DNA from: [Clostridium] asparagiforme DSM 15981
GTDB taxonomy: Bacteria > Bacillota > Clostridia > Lachnospirales > Lachnospiraceae
Direction: 5' to 3'
Assembly (NCBI GenBank): GCA_025149125.1
Contig: CP102272.1
Location: 2,294,001-2,358,000 of the forward strand
DNA length: 64,000 bases
The translations under genes and the position numbers were made by a program. Below, one piece after another: positions 34,514-43,369 of this stretch; positions within the stretch are counted from its first letter, which is position 1; every line of letters begins with the position of its first letter. Under the pieces are notes generated by a model. The model saw only the letters and a list, made by a program, of their open reading frames with translations. It searched no databases and was not told the origin of the DNA.

Positions 34514-35809
34514 ATGAAGATGGAGAAGACAGATGCGAGATACGGTGCGTATATTCAGATTTTGAAAGAAGAGCTGGTGCCCGCCATGGGATGTACGGAG
34601 CCCATTGCCCTCGCCTACGGCGCCGCCGTAGCCCGTGATATTTTAGGAGGCATGCCGGACCGGGTGAAGGTTCAGGCCAGCGGCAGCATTATCAAAAACG
34701 TGAAGTCCGTTATCGTGCCCAACACCGGCCATTTGAAGGGAATCCCCGCGGCGGCGGCGGCCGGTATCGTGGCAGGCGACGCCTCCCGGGAGCTGGAGGT
34801 GATCGCCCATGTGGATCCCGACCGGGTGGGGAAAATCCGTGAATTTATGGAGAACATCCCTATTGACGTGGAGTACGTGGACAACAACATCACCTTCGAC
34901 ATCATCGTGACCCTTTGGAAAGACGGGGACAGCGCCCTTGTGCGTATCGCCAACTACCACACCAACATCGTGCGCAAGGAGAAGAACGGTCAGGTGCTGT
35001 TTGACATTCCGGTGGCGGACGAGAGCGAGGAGGGCCTGACCGACCGCACCCTGTTGACCATGGAGGGCATCTGGGATTTCATCACCACCATGGACGTGGA
35101 GGACGTGAAGGAGCTGCTGGACCGCCAGGTGAACTACAACATGGCAATCGCCGACGAGGGCATCAAGGGGAATTACGGCGCCAACATCGGCAAGGTGCTT
35201 CTTGACACCTACGGTAACGACGTGCGCACCAGGGCAAAAGCCATGGCCGCCGCCGGTTCCGACGCCAGAATGAACGGCTGCGAGCTCCCGGTGGTGATCA
35301 ACTCCGGCAGCGGCAACCAGGGGATGACCGCCTCCATCCCGGTGGTGGTGTACGCGAAGGAGCTGAACTCCGGCGCGGATAAAATGTACCGGGCCCTGGC
35401 GTTATCCAACCTGACCGCCATCCACCAGAAAACCAGAATCGGCCGGCTGTCCGCCTACTGCGGCGCTGTAAGCGCGGGAGCGGGAGCGGGGGCCGGAATC
35501 GCCTACCTCTGCGGCGGCGGTTACGACGAGGTGGTGCATACCGTGGTCAACGCCCTGGCGGTGGTGTCCGGCATCGTCTGCGACGGCGCAAAGGCCTCCT
35601 GCGCGGCGAAGATCGCCTCCGCCGTGGACGCAGGAATTCTGGGCTACAACATGTACATACGCGGCCAGCAGTTCTACGGCGGCGACGGCATCGTGACCAA
35701 GGGCGTGGAAGCCACCATCGCCAACGTGGGCCGCCTGGGCAAGGACGGCATGAAGGCCACCAACGAGGAGATTATCCGCATCATGGTAGGGGACAAATCC
35801 CTCTGCTGA
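34514..35809 (+). CDS. L-cysteine desulfidase family protein (CyuA/UPF0597)
   Basis: A 431-residue member of the UPF0597/CyuA (YhaM) family, oxygen-sensitive 4Fe-4S enzymes related to the L-serine dehydratase alpha chain that convert cysteine to pyruvate, ammonia and sulfide. Conserved segments are [43 protein letters not shown] and CDGAKASCAAKI, whose cysteines are probable cluster ligands. The start may be ATG 34514 or ATG 34520, since AGGAG sits 6 bp before the latter. It is monocistronic and divergent from a LysR regulator. Confidence 0.88.
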   Translation: MKMEKTDARYGAYIQILKEELVPAMGCTEPIALAYGAAVARDILGGMPDRVKVQASGSIIKNVKSVIVPNTGHLKGIPAAAAAGIVAGDASRELEVIAHVDPDRVGKIREFMENIPIDVEYVDNNITFDIIVTLWKDGDSALVRIANYHTNIVRKEKNGQVLFDIPVADESEEGLTDRTLLTMEGIWDFITTMDVEDVKELLDRQVNYNMAIADEGIKGNYGANIGKVLLDTYGNDVRTRAKAMAAAGSDARMNGCELPVVINSGSGNQGMTASIPVVVYAKELNSGADKMYRALALSNLTAIHQKTRIGRLSAYCGAVSAGAGAGAGIAYLCGGGYDEVVHTVVNALAVVSGIVCDGAKASCAAKIASAVDAGILGYNMYIRGQQFYGGDGIVTKGVEATIANVGRLGKDGMKATNEEIIRIMVGDKSLC

Positions 35810-35859
35810 TCCGTCAGATTGTACAAGAATTGTCCGACATTTTAGTCAATAAAGCCGGA

Positions 35860-35888
35860 TTGACAGACCGGCGCTGATCCCGTATCAT
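35860..35888 (+). promoter_or_regulatory. Promoter of the hyd operon leader
   Basis: TTGACA (35860-35865), a 17-bp spacer and TATCAT (35883-35888) form a near-consensus promoter. Transcription would start about 35895, some 210 bp before the first hyd gene. Confidence 0.78.
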
Positions 35889-35894
35889 AATAGA

Positions 35895-36052
35895 TAACAC
35901 TGCGCCGCAAGAGATTCTTCCGGCAAAGGAGTTGTAAATTCATAGTTATGATACTGACCCCAAGCAGAGCTGACGGGAAAGGCGACGGTAGAAACGACAA
36001 TACACAGCAGATGTGTCTGTTCAGGGTGCGCCTTCAGGGCGTGCCCTTTTTA
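35895..36052 (+). ncRNA. Structured 5' leader with terminator before the hyd operon
   Basis: The 158-nt leader contains a hairpin GCCG-C-AAGA/TCTT-C-CGGC near its 5' end, an ACACA/TGTGT hairpin, and an intrinsic terminator at 36025-36052 (AGGGTGCGCC, TTCA loop, GGGCGTGCCCT, then TTTTT) located upstream of the first coding gene. A terminator between promoter and gene implies conditional read-through (riboswitch or attenuator) or a separate small RNA. It matches none of the riboswitch classes whose consensus I can recall. The ends are inferred. Confidence 0.55.
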
Positions 36053-36105
36053 AATGTCCCGGCAAAGCGCCGCCGGGAATTGATCAGCAAAACCAGGAGG
36101 GAAAA

Positions 36106-36366
36106 ATGGAGACAAGAATCGCGGTAATCGGAATTATTGTGGAGAACAGGGAGTCGGTGGAAGCGGTGAACACCATTCTCCATCAGTACGGCCAGTACAT
36201 TATCGGCCGCATGGGGCTTCCCTATGAGAAAAAGAAGATGAACATCATCAGCATCGTGGTGGACGCGCCCCAGGACGCCATCAGCGCCCTGTCCGGAAAG
36301 CTGGGCCGCCTGCCGGGCATCACCTCCAAGGCGCTGTACTCCAAAGCAGGGGAGAAGCAGGCTTGA
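36106..36366 (+). CDS. TM1266-family putative regulator of iron-only hydrogenase
   Basis: An 86-residue protein with an ACT/NikR-C-like ferredoxin fold (METRIAVIGIIVENRESVEA ... HQYGQYIIGRMGLPYE ... ISIVVDAPQDAISALSGKLG). The TM1266 family is found almost exclusively in [FeFe]-hydrogenase gene clusters and is thought to be regulatory; it has no DNA-binding domain here. CAGGAGG supports ATG 36106. It is coupled to hydE through a TTGA overlap. Confidence 0.88.
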   Translation: METRIAVIGIIVENRESVEAVNTILHQYGQYIIGRMGLPYEKKKMNIISIVVDAPQDAISALSGKLGRLPGITSKALYSKAGEKQA

Positions 36367-37451
36367 CGGGCCGGAACGCCCCGCCCCTCCGCCCCCTCAT
36401 CGACCGCCTGGCCGCGGGGGAGAAGCTGACCCGGCGGGAGTTGGCCTGCCTCCTGGAGCACCGGGACGGGGAGCACCGGGACGATCTGTTCGCCCGGGCC
36501 AGAGAAATCCAGCATCGGGTTTTCGGCAATAAGGTCTACATACGCGGCCTCATCGAATTTACCAATTACTGTAAAAACAACTGTTATTACTGCGGCATCC
36601 GCCGGGACAACCGCTGCGCCTCCCGCTACCGCCTGACAGAGGAGCAGATTCTGGAGTGCTGCCGGGCCGGGTACGAGCTGGGATTTCGGACCTTTGTGCT
36701 CCAGGGCGGGGAGGACCCGTATTTCACCGACGGGCGCGTCACCGGCCTGGTTCGCGCGATCAAGGCCGGGTATCCCGACTGCGCGGTGACGCTCTCCATC
36801 GGCGAGAAGGACCGGGCCAGCTATGAGGCTTACTTCGCGGCAGGAGCGGACCGGTACCTGCTGCGCCACGAGACGGCCAACCACGAGCACTATGGGAAGC
36901 TGCACCCGGCAGAGCTGTCCCTCAGGCGGCGCATGGAATGCCTGCGGGATTTAAAGGACATCGGCTTTCAGACCGGGGCTGGGTTTATGGTGGGCTCCCC
37001 GGGGCAGACCATGGACTGTATTCTGGATGATTTGGAATTTTTAAGAGATTTTGAGCCGGAAATGGTGGGGATCGGCCCCTTTATCCCACACCACGACACG
37101 CCCTTTGCCGCCTGTGCGGCGGGGACGCTGGAGCTGACGGTGTATCTCCTGGGACTGGTGCGGCTTATGCTGCCGCGGGTGCTTTTACCAGCGACCACGG
37201 CCCTGGGGACCATTTCGCCGGGGGGCAGGGAGCAGGGGATTCTGGCGGGCGCCAATGTGGTGATGCCCAACCTCTCGCCGGGGGACGTGCGGGAGAAATA
37301 CCTGCTCTATGACAATAAGATCTGTACGGGAAACGAAGCCGCCGAGTGCCTGGACCAATTAAGGCAAGCCATGTCCTCCATCGGGTATGAGGTGGCCGTT
37401 GACCGTGGAGATGCTCCCGGACATTCCAGGACGGAAGGTTCGGAGCTATAA
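36363..37451 (+). CDS. hydE: [FeFe] hydrogenase H-cluster radical SAM maturase HydE
   Basis: A 362-residue radical SAM enzyme with CKNNCYYC binding the 4Fe-4S cluster and a complete BioB-like barrel (LQGGEDPYFTD, GEKDRASYEAY, ETANHEHYGKLHP, PNLSPGDVREKYLLYDNK). HydE acts with HydG to build the dithiolate-bridged di-iron subcluster. The start is an unusual TTG that overlaps the previous stop, preceded by GGGGAG. The first 25 residues are not well conserved in the family. Confidence 0.93.
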   Translation: MTGRNAPPLRPLIDRLAAGEKLTRRELACLLEHRDGEHRDDLFARAREIQHRVFGNKVYIRGLIEFTNYCKNNCYYCGIRRDNRCASRYRLTEEQILECCRAGYELGFRTFVLQGGEDPYFTDGRVTGLVRAIKAGYPDCAVTLSIGEKDRASYEAYFAAGADRYLLRHETANHEHYGKLHPAELSLRRRMECLRDLKDIGFQTGAGFMVGSPGQTMDCILDDLEFLRDFEPEMVGIGPFIPHHDTPFAACAAGTLELTVYLLGLVRLMLPRVLLPATTALGTISPGGREQGILAGANVVMPNLSPGDVREKYLLYDNKICTGNEAAECLDQLRQAMSSIGYEVAVDRGDAPGHSRTEGSEL

Positions 37452-37566
37452 ATGGCTGTGACGTCCCCATTTTCCCCATCGGATCAAGGATGGGGGAGGG
37501 GAAGCCGGGGCCGCAATCATTGAGGGGGAAGGAAGCCTGACCCCAAAAGAAAAGGAGAAGAGAATT

Positions 37567-38985
37567 ATGTATGATCCGAAATCACCCCATGCGGACGACT
37601 TTATCGACCACGGTGAAGTCATGGAAACACTGGCCTACGGGGAGGCCAACAAGCACAACGAGGCTCTGATCGACGAGATTCTGGCGAAAGCCAGGTTGAG
37701 GAAGGGGCTGACCCACAAGGAAGCAATCGTGCTGCTGGACTGCGATCTGGAGGAGAAAAATCAGGAAATGTTCGCCCTGGCCGAGCAGATCAAGAAGGAT
37801 TTCTACGGCAACCGCATCGTGATGTTTGCGCCGCTGTACCTGTCCAACTACTGCGTGAACGGCTGCGTTTACTGCCCATACCACGCTAAGAACAAGCACA
37901 TCGCCAGAAAGAAGCTGACCCAGGAGGAGATCCGCCGGGAGGTCATCGCCCTTCAGGACATGGGCCACAAGCGCCTGGCCCTGGAAACCGGCGAGGACCC
38001 GGTCCACAATCCCATCGAGTACGTGCTGGAGTCCATCGACACCATCTACGGGATCAAGCACAAGAACGGCGCCATCCGCCGGGTCAACGTGAATATCGCC
38101 GCCACCACGGTGGAGAATTACCGGAAGTTAAAGGACGCGGGCATCGGCACTTACATACTGTTCCAGGAGACCTACCACAAGGAGAGCTATCTGAAGCTAC
38201 ACCCCACCGGCCCCAAGCACGACTACGATTACCACACCGAGGCCATGGACCGGGCGCAGATGGGCGGAATTGACGACGTGGGCTGCGGCGTGCTGTTCGG
38301 CCTGGAGCTTTACCGCTATGAGTTCGCCGGGCTTTTGATGCACGCGGAGCATCTGGAGGCGGTATTCGGCGTGGGCCCCCACACCATCAGCGTGCCCAGA
38401 ATCCGCCGCGCCGACGACATTGACCCGGATACCTTTGACAACGGCATCGACGACGACACCTTTGCCAAGATCGTGGCCTGTATCCGCATTGCCGTGCCCT
38501 ACACCGGCATGATCGTGTCCACCCGGGAGAGCCAGAAAACCAGGGAGCGGGTGCTGCACCTGGGGATTTCCCAGATCAGCGGCGGTTCCAAGACCAGCGT
38601 GGGCGGCTACTACGAGCCGGAACCTGAGGAGGAATGTTCCGCCCAGTTCGACGTCAGCGACAACCGCACCCTGGACCAGGTGGTGAACTGGCTCATGGGT
38701 ATGGGGTATATTCCCAGCTTCTGCACCGCCTGCTACCGGGAAGGGCGCACCGGAGACCGGTTCATGTCCCTGTGCAAGAGCGGGCAGATTCAGAACTGCT
38801 GTCATCCCAATGCTCTGATGACGCTCAAGGAGTATCTGATGGACTATGCGTCCGAGGATACCAGGCGCATCGGCGAGGTCTTGATTGAGCGGGAGATCGG
38901 GAATATTCCCAAAGAAAAGGTACAGCAGATCGTGCGCGAACGTCTGATTCAGATAGAAAGCGGAATCCGGGATTTCCGGTTCTGA
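37567..38985 (+). CDS. hydG: [FeFe] hydrogenase H-cluster radical SAM maturase HydG
   Basis: A 472-residue radical SAM tyrosine lyase that makes CO and cyanide ligands for the H-cluster. The radical SAM motif is CVNGCVYC, slightly modified as usual for HydG and ThiH, and the C-terminal auxiliary cluster motif is FCTACYREGRTGDRFMSLC. Full length. A 115-bp gap separates it from hydE and ends with AAAGGAGAAG; transcription is probably continuous. Confidence 0.96.
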   Translation: MYDPKSPHADDFIDHGEVMETLAYGEANKHNEALIDEILAKARLRKGLTHKEAIVLLDCDLEEKNQEMFALAEQIKKDFYGNRIVMFAPLYLSNYCVNGCVYCPYHAKNKHIARKKLTQEEIRREVIALQDMGHKRLALETGEDPVHNPIEYVLESIDTIYGIKHKNGAIRRVNVNIAATTVENYRKLKDAGIGTYILFQETYHKESYLKLHPTGPKHDYDYHTEAMDRAQMGGIDDVGCGVLFGLELYRYEFAGLLMHAEHLEAVFGVGPHTISVPRIRRADDIDPDTFDNGIDDDTFAKIVACIRIAVPYTGMIVSTRESQKTRERVLHLGISQISGGSKTSVGGYYEPEPEEECSAQFDVSDNRTLDQVVNWLMGMGYIPSFCTACYREGRTGDRFMSLCKSGQIQNCCHPNALMTLKEYLMDYASEDTRRIGEVLIEREIGNIPKEKVQQIVRERLIQIESGIRDFRF

Positions 38986-39001
38986 TGAGAGGAGGAGCCC
39001 T

Positions 39002-40309
39002 ATGGGAATGAACGATACGCCAAGCGCGGACCGGGTACACATCGGATTTTTCGGAAAGAGGAACGCGGGGAAATCCAGCGTGCTCAATGCGGTGACAGGC
39101 CAGGATCTGGCCGTGGTCTCCGACGTCTGCGGGACCACCACGGACCCGGTGGTGAAGGCGATGGAGCTTTTGCCCCTGGGGCCGGTGGTGATGATCGATA
39201 CGCCGGGCATCGACGACGAGGGAGAGCTGGGTGCGCTGCGCGTGAAAAAGAGTTATCAGACACTGAACAAAACCGACGTGGCGGTGCTGGTGGTGGACGC
39301 GGCGGCCGGGCCGGGACCTGAGGATCTGGAGTTGTTCGGCCGCATCCGCCAGAAACAGATTCCGGTGGTTGTAGCGTACAACAAGGCGGATTCGCTAAAG
39401 TCTGCGGCGAAGCAGCCGGGCTGCTCGGTTCCGGAGCCGACGGCGGAACCGGCCGGACAAAAAGCGCCTGCCTCCGGCCTCTCCGCCACCCAGCCCTGGG
39501 ACGGCTTACAGCCGCTTTATATCAGCGCCCGCACCGGACAGGGCATCGCCGAATTGAAGGAACGTCTGGCTGCGCTTGGCAAACCCCAGGAGAACAGCCG
39601 CCGCATCGTGGCGGACCTGCTGGAGCCTATGGATCTGGCCGTACTGGTGGTTCCCATCGATTCGGCCGCGCCCAAGGGCCGTCTGATCCTGCCTCAGCAG
39701 CAGACCATCCGCGACGTGCTGGAGGCCTCGGCCGTTGCCGTGGTGGTGAAGGATACGGAGCTTAAGGAAACGCTATCCGGCCTTGGGAAAAAGCCAAAGC
39801 TGGTGATCACGGACAGCCAGGCGTTTGCCAGGGTGTCGCGGGAGACGCCGGAGGATGTTCTTCTGACCTCCTTCTCCATCCTTTTTGCCCGCTACAAGGG
39901 GAATCTGGCGGCCGTCGCCGCGGGAGCCAGGGCGGTGGAGCAGGTGGGGGACGGCGACAAGGTGCTGATCTGCGAGGGCTGCACCCATCACCGCCAGTGC
40001 GAGGACATCGGCACCGTGAAGCTGCCCCGCTGGATTCGGGAATATACCGGGGCGGAACCGGAATTTGTGTTCACCTCCGGCACCGCGTTTCCCGACGATT
40101 TAAGCCCCTACAGGCTGGTGGTGCACTGCGGCGCCTGCATGTTAAATGAGCGGGAGATGAAATACCGCCTCAAATGCGCCCAGGACCAGGGGGTTCCGAT
40201 GACAAATTATGGAATTTTGATTGCGTATATGCAGGGGATGTTGCAGCGGAGCGTCCAGGCGTTTCCGGACATCGCCGCGCTGGTGGGTCCTGACGCCCGG
40301 CGGGAGTGA
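39002..40309 (+). CDS. hydF: [FeFe] hydrogenase H-cluster maturation GTPase HydF
   Basis: A 435-residue scaffold GTPase for H-cluster assembly. The N-terminal GTPase has G1 GKRNAGKSS, G3 DTPGIDD and G4 YNKAD. A dimerisation domain follows, and then C-terminal cluster ligands CTHH and HCGAC. The linker after G4 contains an Ala/Pro-rich insertion (about residues 135-165, SAAKQPGCSVPEPTAEPAG). With hydE and hydG it completes the maturation set; the hydrogenase structural gene is not in this window. Confidence 0.95.
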   Translation: MGMNDTPSADRVHIGFFGKRNAGKSSVLNAVTGQDLAVVSDVCGTTTDPVVKAMELLPLGPVVMIDTPGIDDEGELGALRVKKSYQTLNKTDVAVLVVDAAAGPGPEDLELFGRIRQKQIPVVVAYNKADSLKSAAKQPGCSVPEPTAEPAGQKAPASGLSATQPWDGLQPLYISARTGQGIAELKERLAALGKPQENSRRIVADLLEPMDLAVLVVPIDSAAPKGRLILPQQQTIRDVLEASAVAVVVKDTELKETLSGLGKKPKLVITDSQAFARVSRETPEDVLLTSFSILFARYKGNLAAVAAGARAVEQVGDGDKVLICEGCTHHRQCEDIGTVKLPRWIREYTGAEPEFVFTSGTAFPDDLSPYRLVVHCGACMLNEREMKYRLKCAQDQGVPMTNYGILIAYMQGMLQRSVQAFPDIAALVGPDARRE

Positions 40310-40342
40310 ACGAAACCGCAGGCCGTAGAACAGCCGCAGGGA

Positions 40343-40831
40343 TCAGGACCAGTATCCGAGATAGATCAGAATGTTTTTCAGAATCCAGTTGATCAGGATC
40401 AGCGCGATGGCGGCGTAGAAATACAGCGGCCTCAGCCTGAGCCGGGGAAATGAACGTTCGGGAAATACATAGTGCAGAGTGTAAGTGGATAAAAATAAGA
40501 ACATCATAAAAACGGTGTAAACCACAAAGGGGTGCATCCGCAGGCCGGACAGCACATGTCCGTGCATCAGCGCGCGGATGGCCCGGGTTCCGCCGCAGCC
40601 GGGGCAGTAATAACCGGTCAGGCGGTAGAGATAACAGCCCGGCAGAAAGGTTTCCGCAGTGTATCCCATCACATGAAAGAACAAAAGGCCGATTGCGCAG
40701 CAGCCTGTAAAGATCAGGGCTGCCGCATAAAAGGCCTTTTGTGTTTTCTCCGGAAACGGCAGGACGGATGGCTCCGCCCATTTGGCCGCACGGTAAAAAC
40801 AGTTTTTAAATCGGCTGTGTTTTTGCTTCAT
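40343..40831 (-). CDS. DUF2752 membrane protein
   Basis: A 162-residue membrane protein with three to four helices and the DUF2752 hallmark YCPGCGGTRA in the first loop. The function of the family is unknown; it often sits next to small DUF4190 or TM2-type membrane proteins, as here. It is convergent with hydF and 22 bp downstream of the DUF4190 gene, so the two likely share a transcript. Confidence 0.8.
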   Translation of the reverse strand: MKQKHSRFKNCFYRAAKWAEPSVLPFPEKTQKAFYAAALIFTGCCAIGLLFFHVMGYTAETFLPGCYLYRLTGYYCPGCGGTRAIRALMHGHVLSGLRMHPFVVYTVFMMFLFLSTYTLHYVFPERSFPRLRLRPLYFYAAIALILINWILKNILIYLGYWS

Positions 40832-40852
40832 CGGTCAAACCCGCCGGGATGA

Positions 40853-41116
40853 TCAGCCGAGGCTGCTCAGGCTGGACAGGAACGCATAGCCGGTGACCAA
40901 TGCGATCGCGTAGATTGCCAGCGCGATCAGAGAGCACACTAAACCGGCGATGGCCATACCCTTTCCGCCCATGTGCTTGGACAGGCTTACACCTGCAAAA
41001 ATAACGCCGAGAATGCCTAAAATCTGCGGAACGTAGGGAATGCAGCAGGTAAATACCAGGGCGCAGATTCCGCAAACCATCGAAGCAATCGATAATCCGC
41101 TGCTTTGTGTCTCCAT
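40853..41116 (-). CDS. DUF4190-like small membrane protein
   Basis: An 87-residue protein with two hydrophobic hairpins: GLSIASMVCGICALVFTC, then IPYVPQILGILGVIFAGVSL, and a Gly-Lys-Gly loop before AIAGLVCSLIALAIYAIALV. This matches the DUF4190 pattern. No function is known. A minus-strand promoter is at 41197-41225. Confidence 0.75.
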   Translation of the reverse strand: METQSSGLSIASMVCGICALVFTCCIPYVPQILGILGVIFAGVSLSKHMGGKGMAIAGLVCSLIALAIYAIALVTGYAFLSSLSSLG

Positions 41117-41196
41117 AAGTTTTATCCTCCGTTTTCTTTTTTACATCGCAAATGACCTACCATACCCATCCGCGACATGAATAATTGACAATATTT

Positions 41197-41225
41197 AGTA
41201 TAATGGAGCTGTTCGGACAAGTCAA
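41197..41225 (-). promoter_or_regulatory. Promoter of the DUF4190-DUF2752 unit
   Basis: On the minus strand TTGACT (41220-41225), 17 bp and TATACT (41197-41202) form a near-consensus promoter about 80 bp before the DUF4190 start. Confidence 0.75.
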
Positions 41226-41365
41226 GAGCGCCGGGTTCACTTTTCAAAATCAGTCCATTTTGCAGGGAATAAATCTGTCAGTTTTGTGGAAAATATCAGA
41301 AATAGAGAGCGCGTTTTTGGCTCCCGGTTATTTTGGCGCAAAAACAGAGAAATAGCCCGGGAGGG

Positions 41366-41393
41366 TTGAAAAAAAATGTGGGAATGCTATACT
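41366..41393 (+). promoter_or_regulatory. Promoter of nagA
   Basis: TTGAAA (41366-41371), a 16-bp spacer and an extended -10, TGC then TATACT (41388-41393), lie about 80 bp before nagA. The rest of the gap 41226-41365 shows no gene or clear structure. Confidence 0.68.
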
Positions 41394-41474
41394 TAAACAG
41401 AGCGGGAGACCGCGGCATTTTGAGACGGCAACTATACGATAATCATAAATATAAGAAAGCGGAGAGGACATACT

Positions 41475-42614
41475 ATGATCATTCAGAGTAAACGGATCTG
41501 GATTGCGGGGCAGTTTATTGCGGCCCAGCTGGAAATTCAGGAGGGAAAGATCCTGCGGGTGCTCCCTTACGGCAGCAGACAGGCGGACGAGGATTGCGGG
41601 AATGACCGGATTGTACCGGGCTTTATCGATATCCACACCCACGGAGCCTACAATTTTGACACCAACGACGGGGAACCGGAGGGACTGCGGGAGTGGATGC
41701 GCCGCATCCCCGAGGAGGGCGTGACCTCCATCCTTCCCACCACTGTGACGCAGATGCCAGATGTGCTGGAGAAGGCCGTGGCGAATGTGGCCGCTGTGGC
41801 CAGAGAGGGCTACGAGGGAGCCCAGATGCTGGGAATCCATTTTGAAGGTCCCTATCTGGACATGGAGTACAAGGGCGCCCAGCCGCCGGAAGCCATCGCA
41901 AGGGCCACGGTGGAACAGTTCAAGCGCTACCAGGAGGCGGCGGAGGGCATGATCAAGTACATTACCCTGGCTCCGGAGCACGATGAGGACTTCGCCCTGA
42001 CCCGGTACTGCAGCCAGAACGGCGTGGTGGTCAGCATGGGGCACTCCTCAGCCACCTACGAGCAGGCGCTCCTCGGTATCGCCAACGGCGCGACCTCCAT
42101 GACCCACGTGTACAACGGCATGACGCTCTACCACCACCGCAAGCCGGGACTGGTGGGCACGGCCCTGCGGGTGCGGGACATTTACGGAGAGGTGATCTGC
42201 GACGGCTGCCACTCCCATTTGGCGGCGCTCAACAACTTTTTTACCGCCAAGGGCCGGGATTACTCCATCATGATCAGCGATTCCCTGAGAGCCAAGCACT
42301 GCCCGCCGGGAGGAGCGTACCAGCTGGGCGGCCATGACATCGAGATCGGCGAGGACGGGCTGGCGCGCTTAAAGGGCACGGAAACCATCGCGGGATCCAC
42401 CCTGTTCCTGAACCGCGGATTGAAGATTCTGGTGGAGGAGGCCATGGTGCCCTTTGATGCGGCTTTGAATTCCTGCACCATCAACCCTGCCCGCTGCCTG
42501 GGCGTGGATGACCGCAAGGGGCGCATCGCCGCAGGGCTTGACGCGGACCTGGTCCGGCTGGCCGACGACTACGGGGTTCTGCAGACCTGGTGCAGAGGAG
42601 CGAAAATGCTCTAG
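41475..42614 (+). CDS. nagA: N-acetylglucosamine-6-phosphate deacetylase
   Basis: A 379-residue amidohydrolase-superfamily enzyme that deacetylates GlcNAc-6-phosphate to GlcN-6-phosphate during amino-sugar or peptidoglycan recycling. Metal and substrate motifs are visible: HTHGAYNFD, GIHFEGPYL (catalytic-site Glu), MGHSSATYEQA, THVYNGM, DGCHSH, and ISDSLRAK carrying the catalytic Asp. GGAGAGG precedes the ATG. No nagB lies next to it. Confidence 0.9.
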   Translation: MIIQSKRIWIAGQFIAAQLEIQEGKILRVLPYGSRQADEDCGNDRIVPGFIDIHTHGAYNFDTNDGEPEGLREWMRRIPEEGVTSILPTTVTQMPDVLEKAVANVAAVAREGYEGAQMLGIHFEGPYLDMEYKGAQPPEAIARATVEQFKRYQEAAEGMIKYITLAPEHDEDFALTRYCSQNGVVVSMGHSSATYEQALLGIANGATSMTHVYNGMTLYHHRKPGLVGTALRVRDIYGEVICDGCHSHLAALNNFFTAKGRDYSIMISDSLRAKHCPPGGAYQLGGHDIEIGEDGLARLKGTETIAGSTLFLNRGLKILVEEAMVPFDAALNSCTINPARCLGVDDRKGRIAAGLDADLVRLADDYGVLQTWCRGAKML

Positions 42615-42697
42615 GAACGCCCGGCAGGGTATGCGCGGATCCGGGGAAAGAACGGTTGCAAACATGGGGAGAAGCGGGGAGAAGTTTTAGAAAACGC

Positions 42698-42726
42698 TTG
42701 CATTTGCGCCTCCCCCGTGCTATAGT
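42698..42726 (+). promoter_or_regulatory. Promoter of the rimP-nusA-infB operon
   Basis: TTGCAT (42698-42703), 17 bp and TATAGT (42721-42726) precede a ~95-nt leader. Confidence 0.72.
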
Positions 42727-42757
42727 ATGTATGATAACTAGTGTAGATTACTGATAA

Positions 42758-42779
42758 AGAGTGGACGGCGGTCCACTCT
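42758..42779 (+). other. Leader hairpin before rimP
   Basis: AGAGTGGAC and GTCCACTCT form a perfect 9-bp stem with a GGCG loop, followed by the interrupted U-rich run TTCGTCTTG. It may be an attenuator or weak terminator in the leader of an operon whose product NusA affects termination. Confidence 0.6.
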
Positions 42780-42822
42780 TTCGTCTTGTGTAGGGACCGG
42801 ATTTTGAAGGAAAGGTGGTGAA

Positions 42823-43293
42823 ATGATGGGAAAAAAAGAATCTTACGAATCCAGGGTGGAGGCCTATCTGCTCCCGCTGATGGAGGAACATCATTTTGAA
42901 TTGGTGGATGTGGAGTACGTTAAGGAAGCGGGTACCTGGTATCTGCGGGCTTATATCGATAAAGAGGGCGGAATCGCGGTGGACGACTGCGAGGTGATCA
43001 GTCGCAAGCTGGGCGACTGGCTGGACAAAGAGGATTTTATCAGCGAGAGCTACATCCTGGAGGTCAGCTCCCCGGGACTGGGACGTCCGCTTAAGAAGGA
43101 AAAGGATTTTGTCCGCAGTCTGGGCAAGGACGTGGAGGTGCGGCTTTACCGCATGCGGGATAAGCAAAAGGAATTCACCGGCGCGTTAAGCGCATATGAT
43201 GCGCAGACGGTGACGCTGGATATGGAGGATGGAAGCCAGATGGTATTCGACCGGGCGGACATCGCCCTGATCCGTTTGGCCTTCGATTTTTAG
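42823..43293 (+). CDS. rimP: Ribosome maturation factor RimP
   Basis: A 156-residue factor for 30S subunit maturation, with the N-terminal alpha/beta domain (VDVEYVKEAGTWYLRAYID, CEVISRKLGDWLD, YILEVSSPGLGRPL) and a C-terminal SH3-like barrel. It is the first gene of the nusA-infB operon, its conserved position. The start is one of two adjacent ATG codons after AAAGGTGG. Confidence 0.95.
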   Translation: MMGKKESYESRVEAYLLPLMEEHHFELVDVEYVKEAGTWYLRAYIDKEGGIAVDDCEVISRKLGDWLDKEDFISESYILEVSSPGLGRPLKKEKDFVRSLGKDVEVRLYRMRDKQKEFTGALSAYDAQTVTLDMEDGSQMVFDRADIALIRLAFDF

Positions 43294-43369
43294 AGGTATG
43301 GCGGGCAGCCCAGAACGCCCGTAAAATGATGTGATTTCACATGTAGGACACATGGATAGGAGGATAAAC

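Noticed and set aside
35895-36052. T-box or another known riboswitch before the hyd operon
   Set aside because: AGGGTGCG near the terminator superficially recalls the T-box motif AGGGTGG, but the rest of the T-box consensus and a specifier stem are absent. I could not fit TPP, cobalamin, SAM, Moco or NiCo consensus patterns either.
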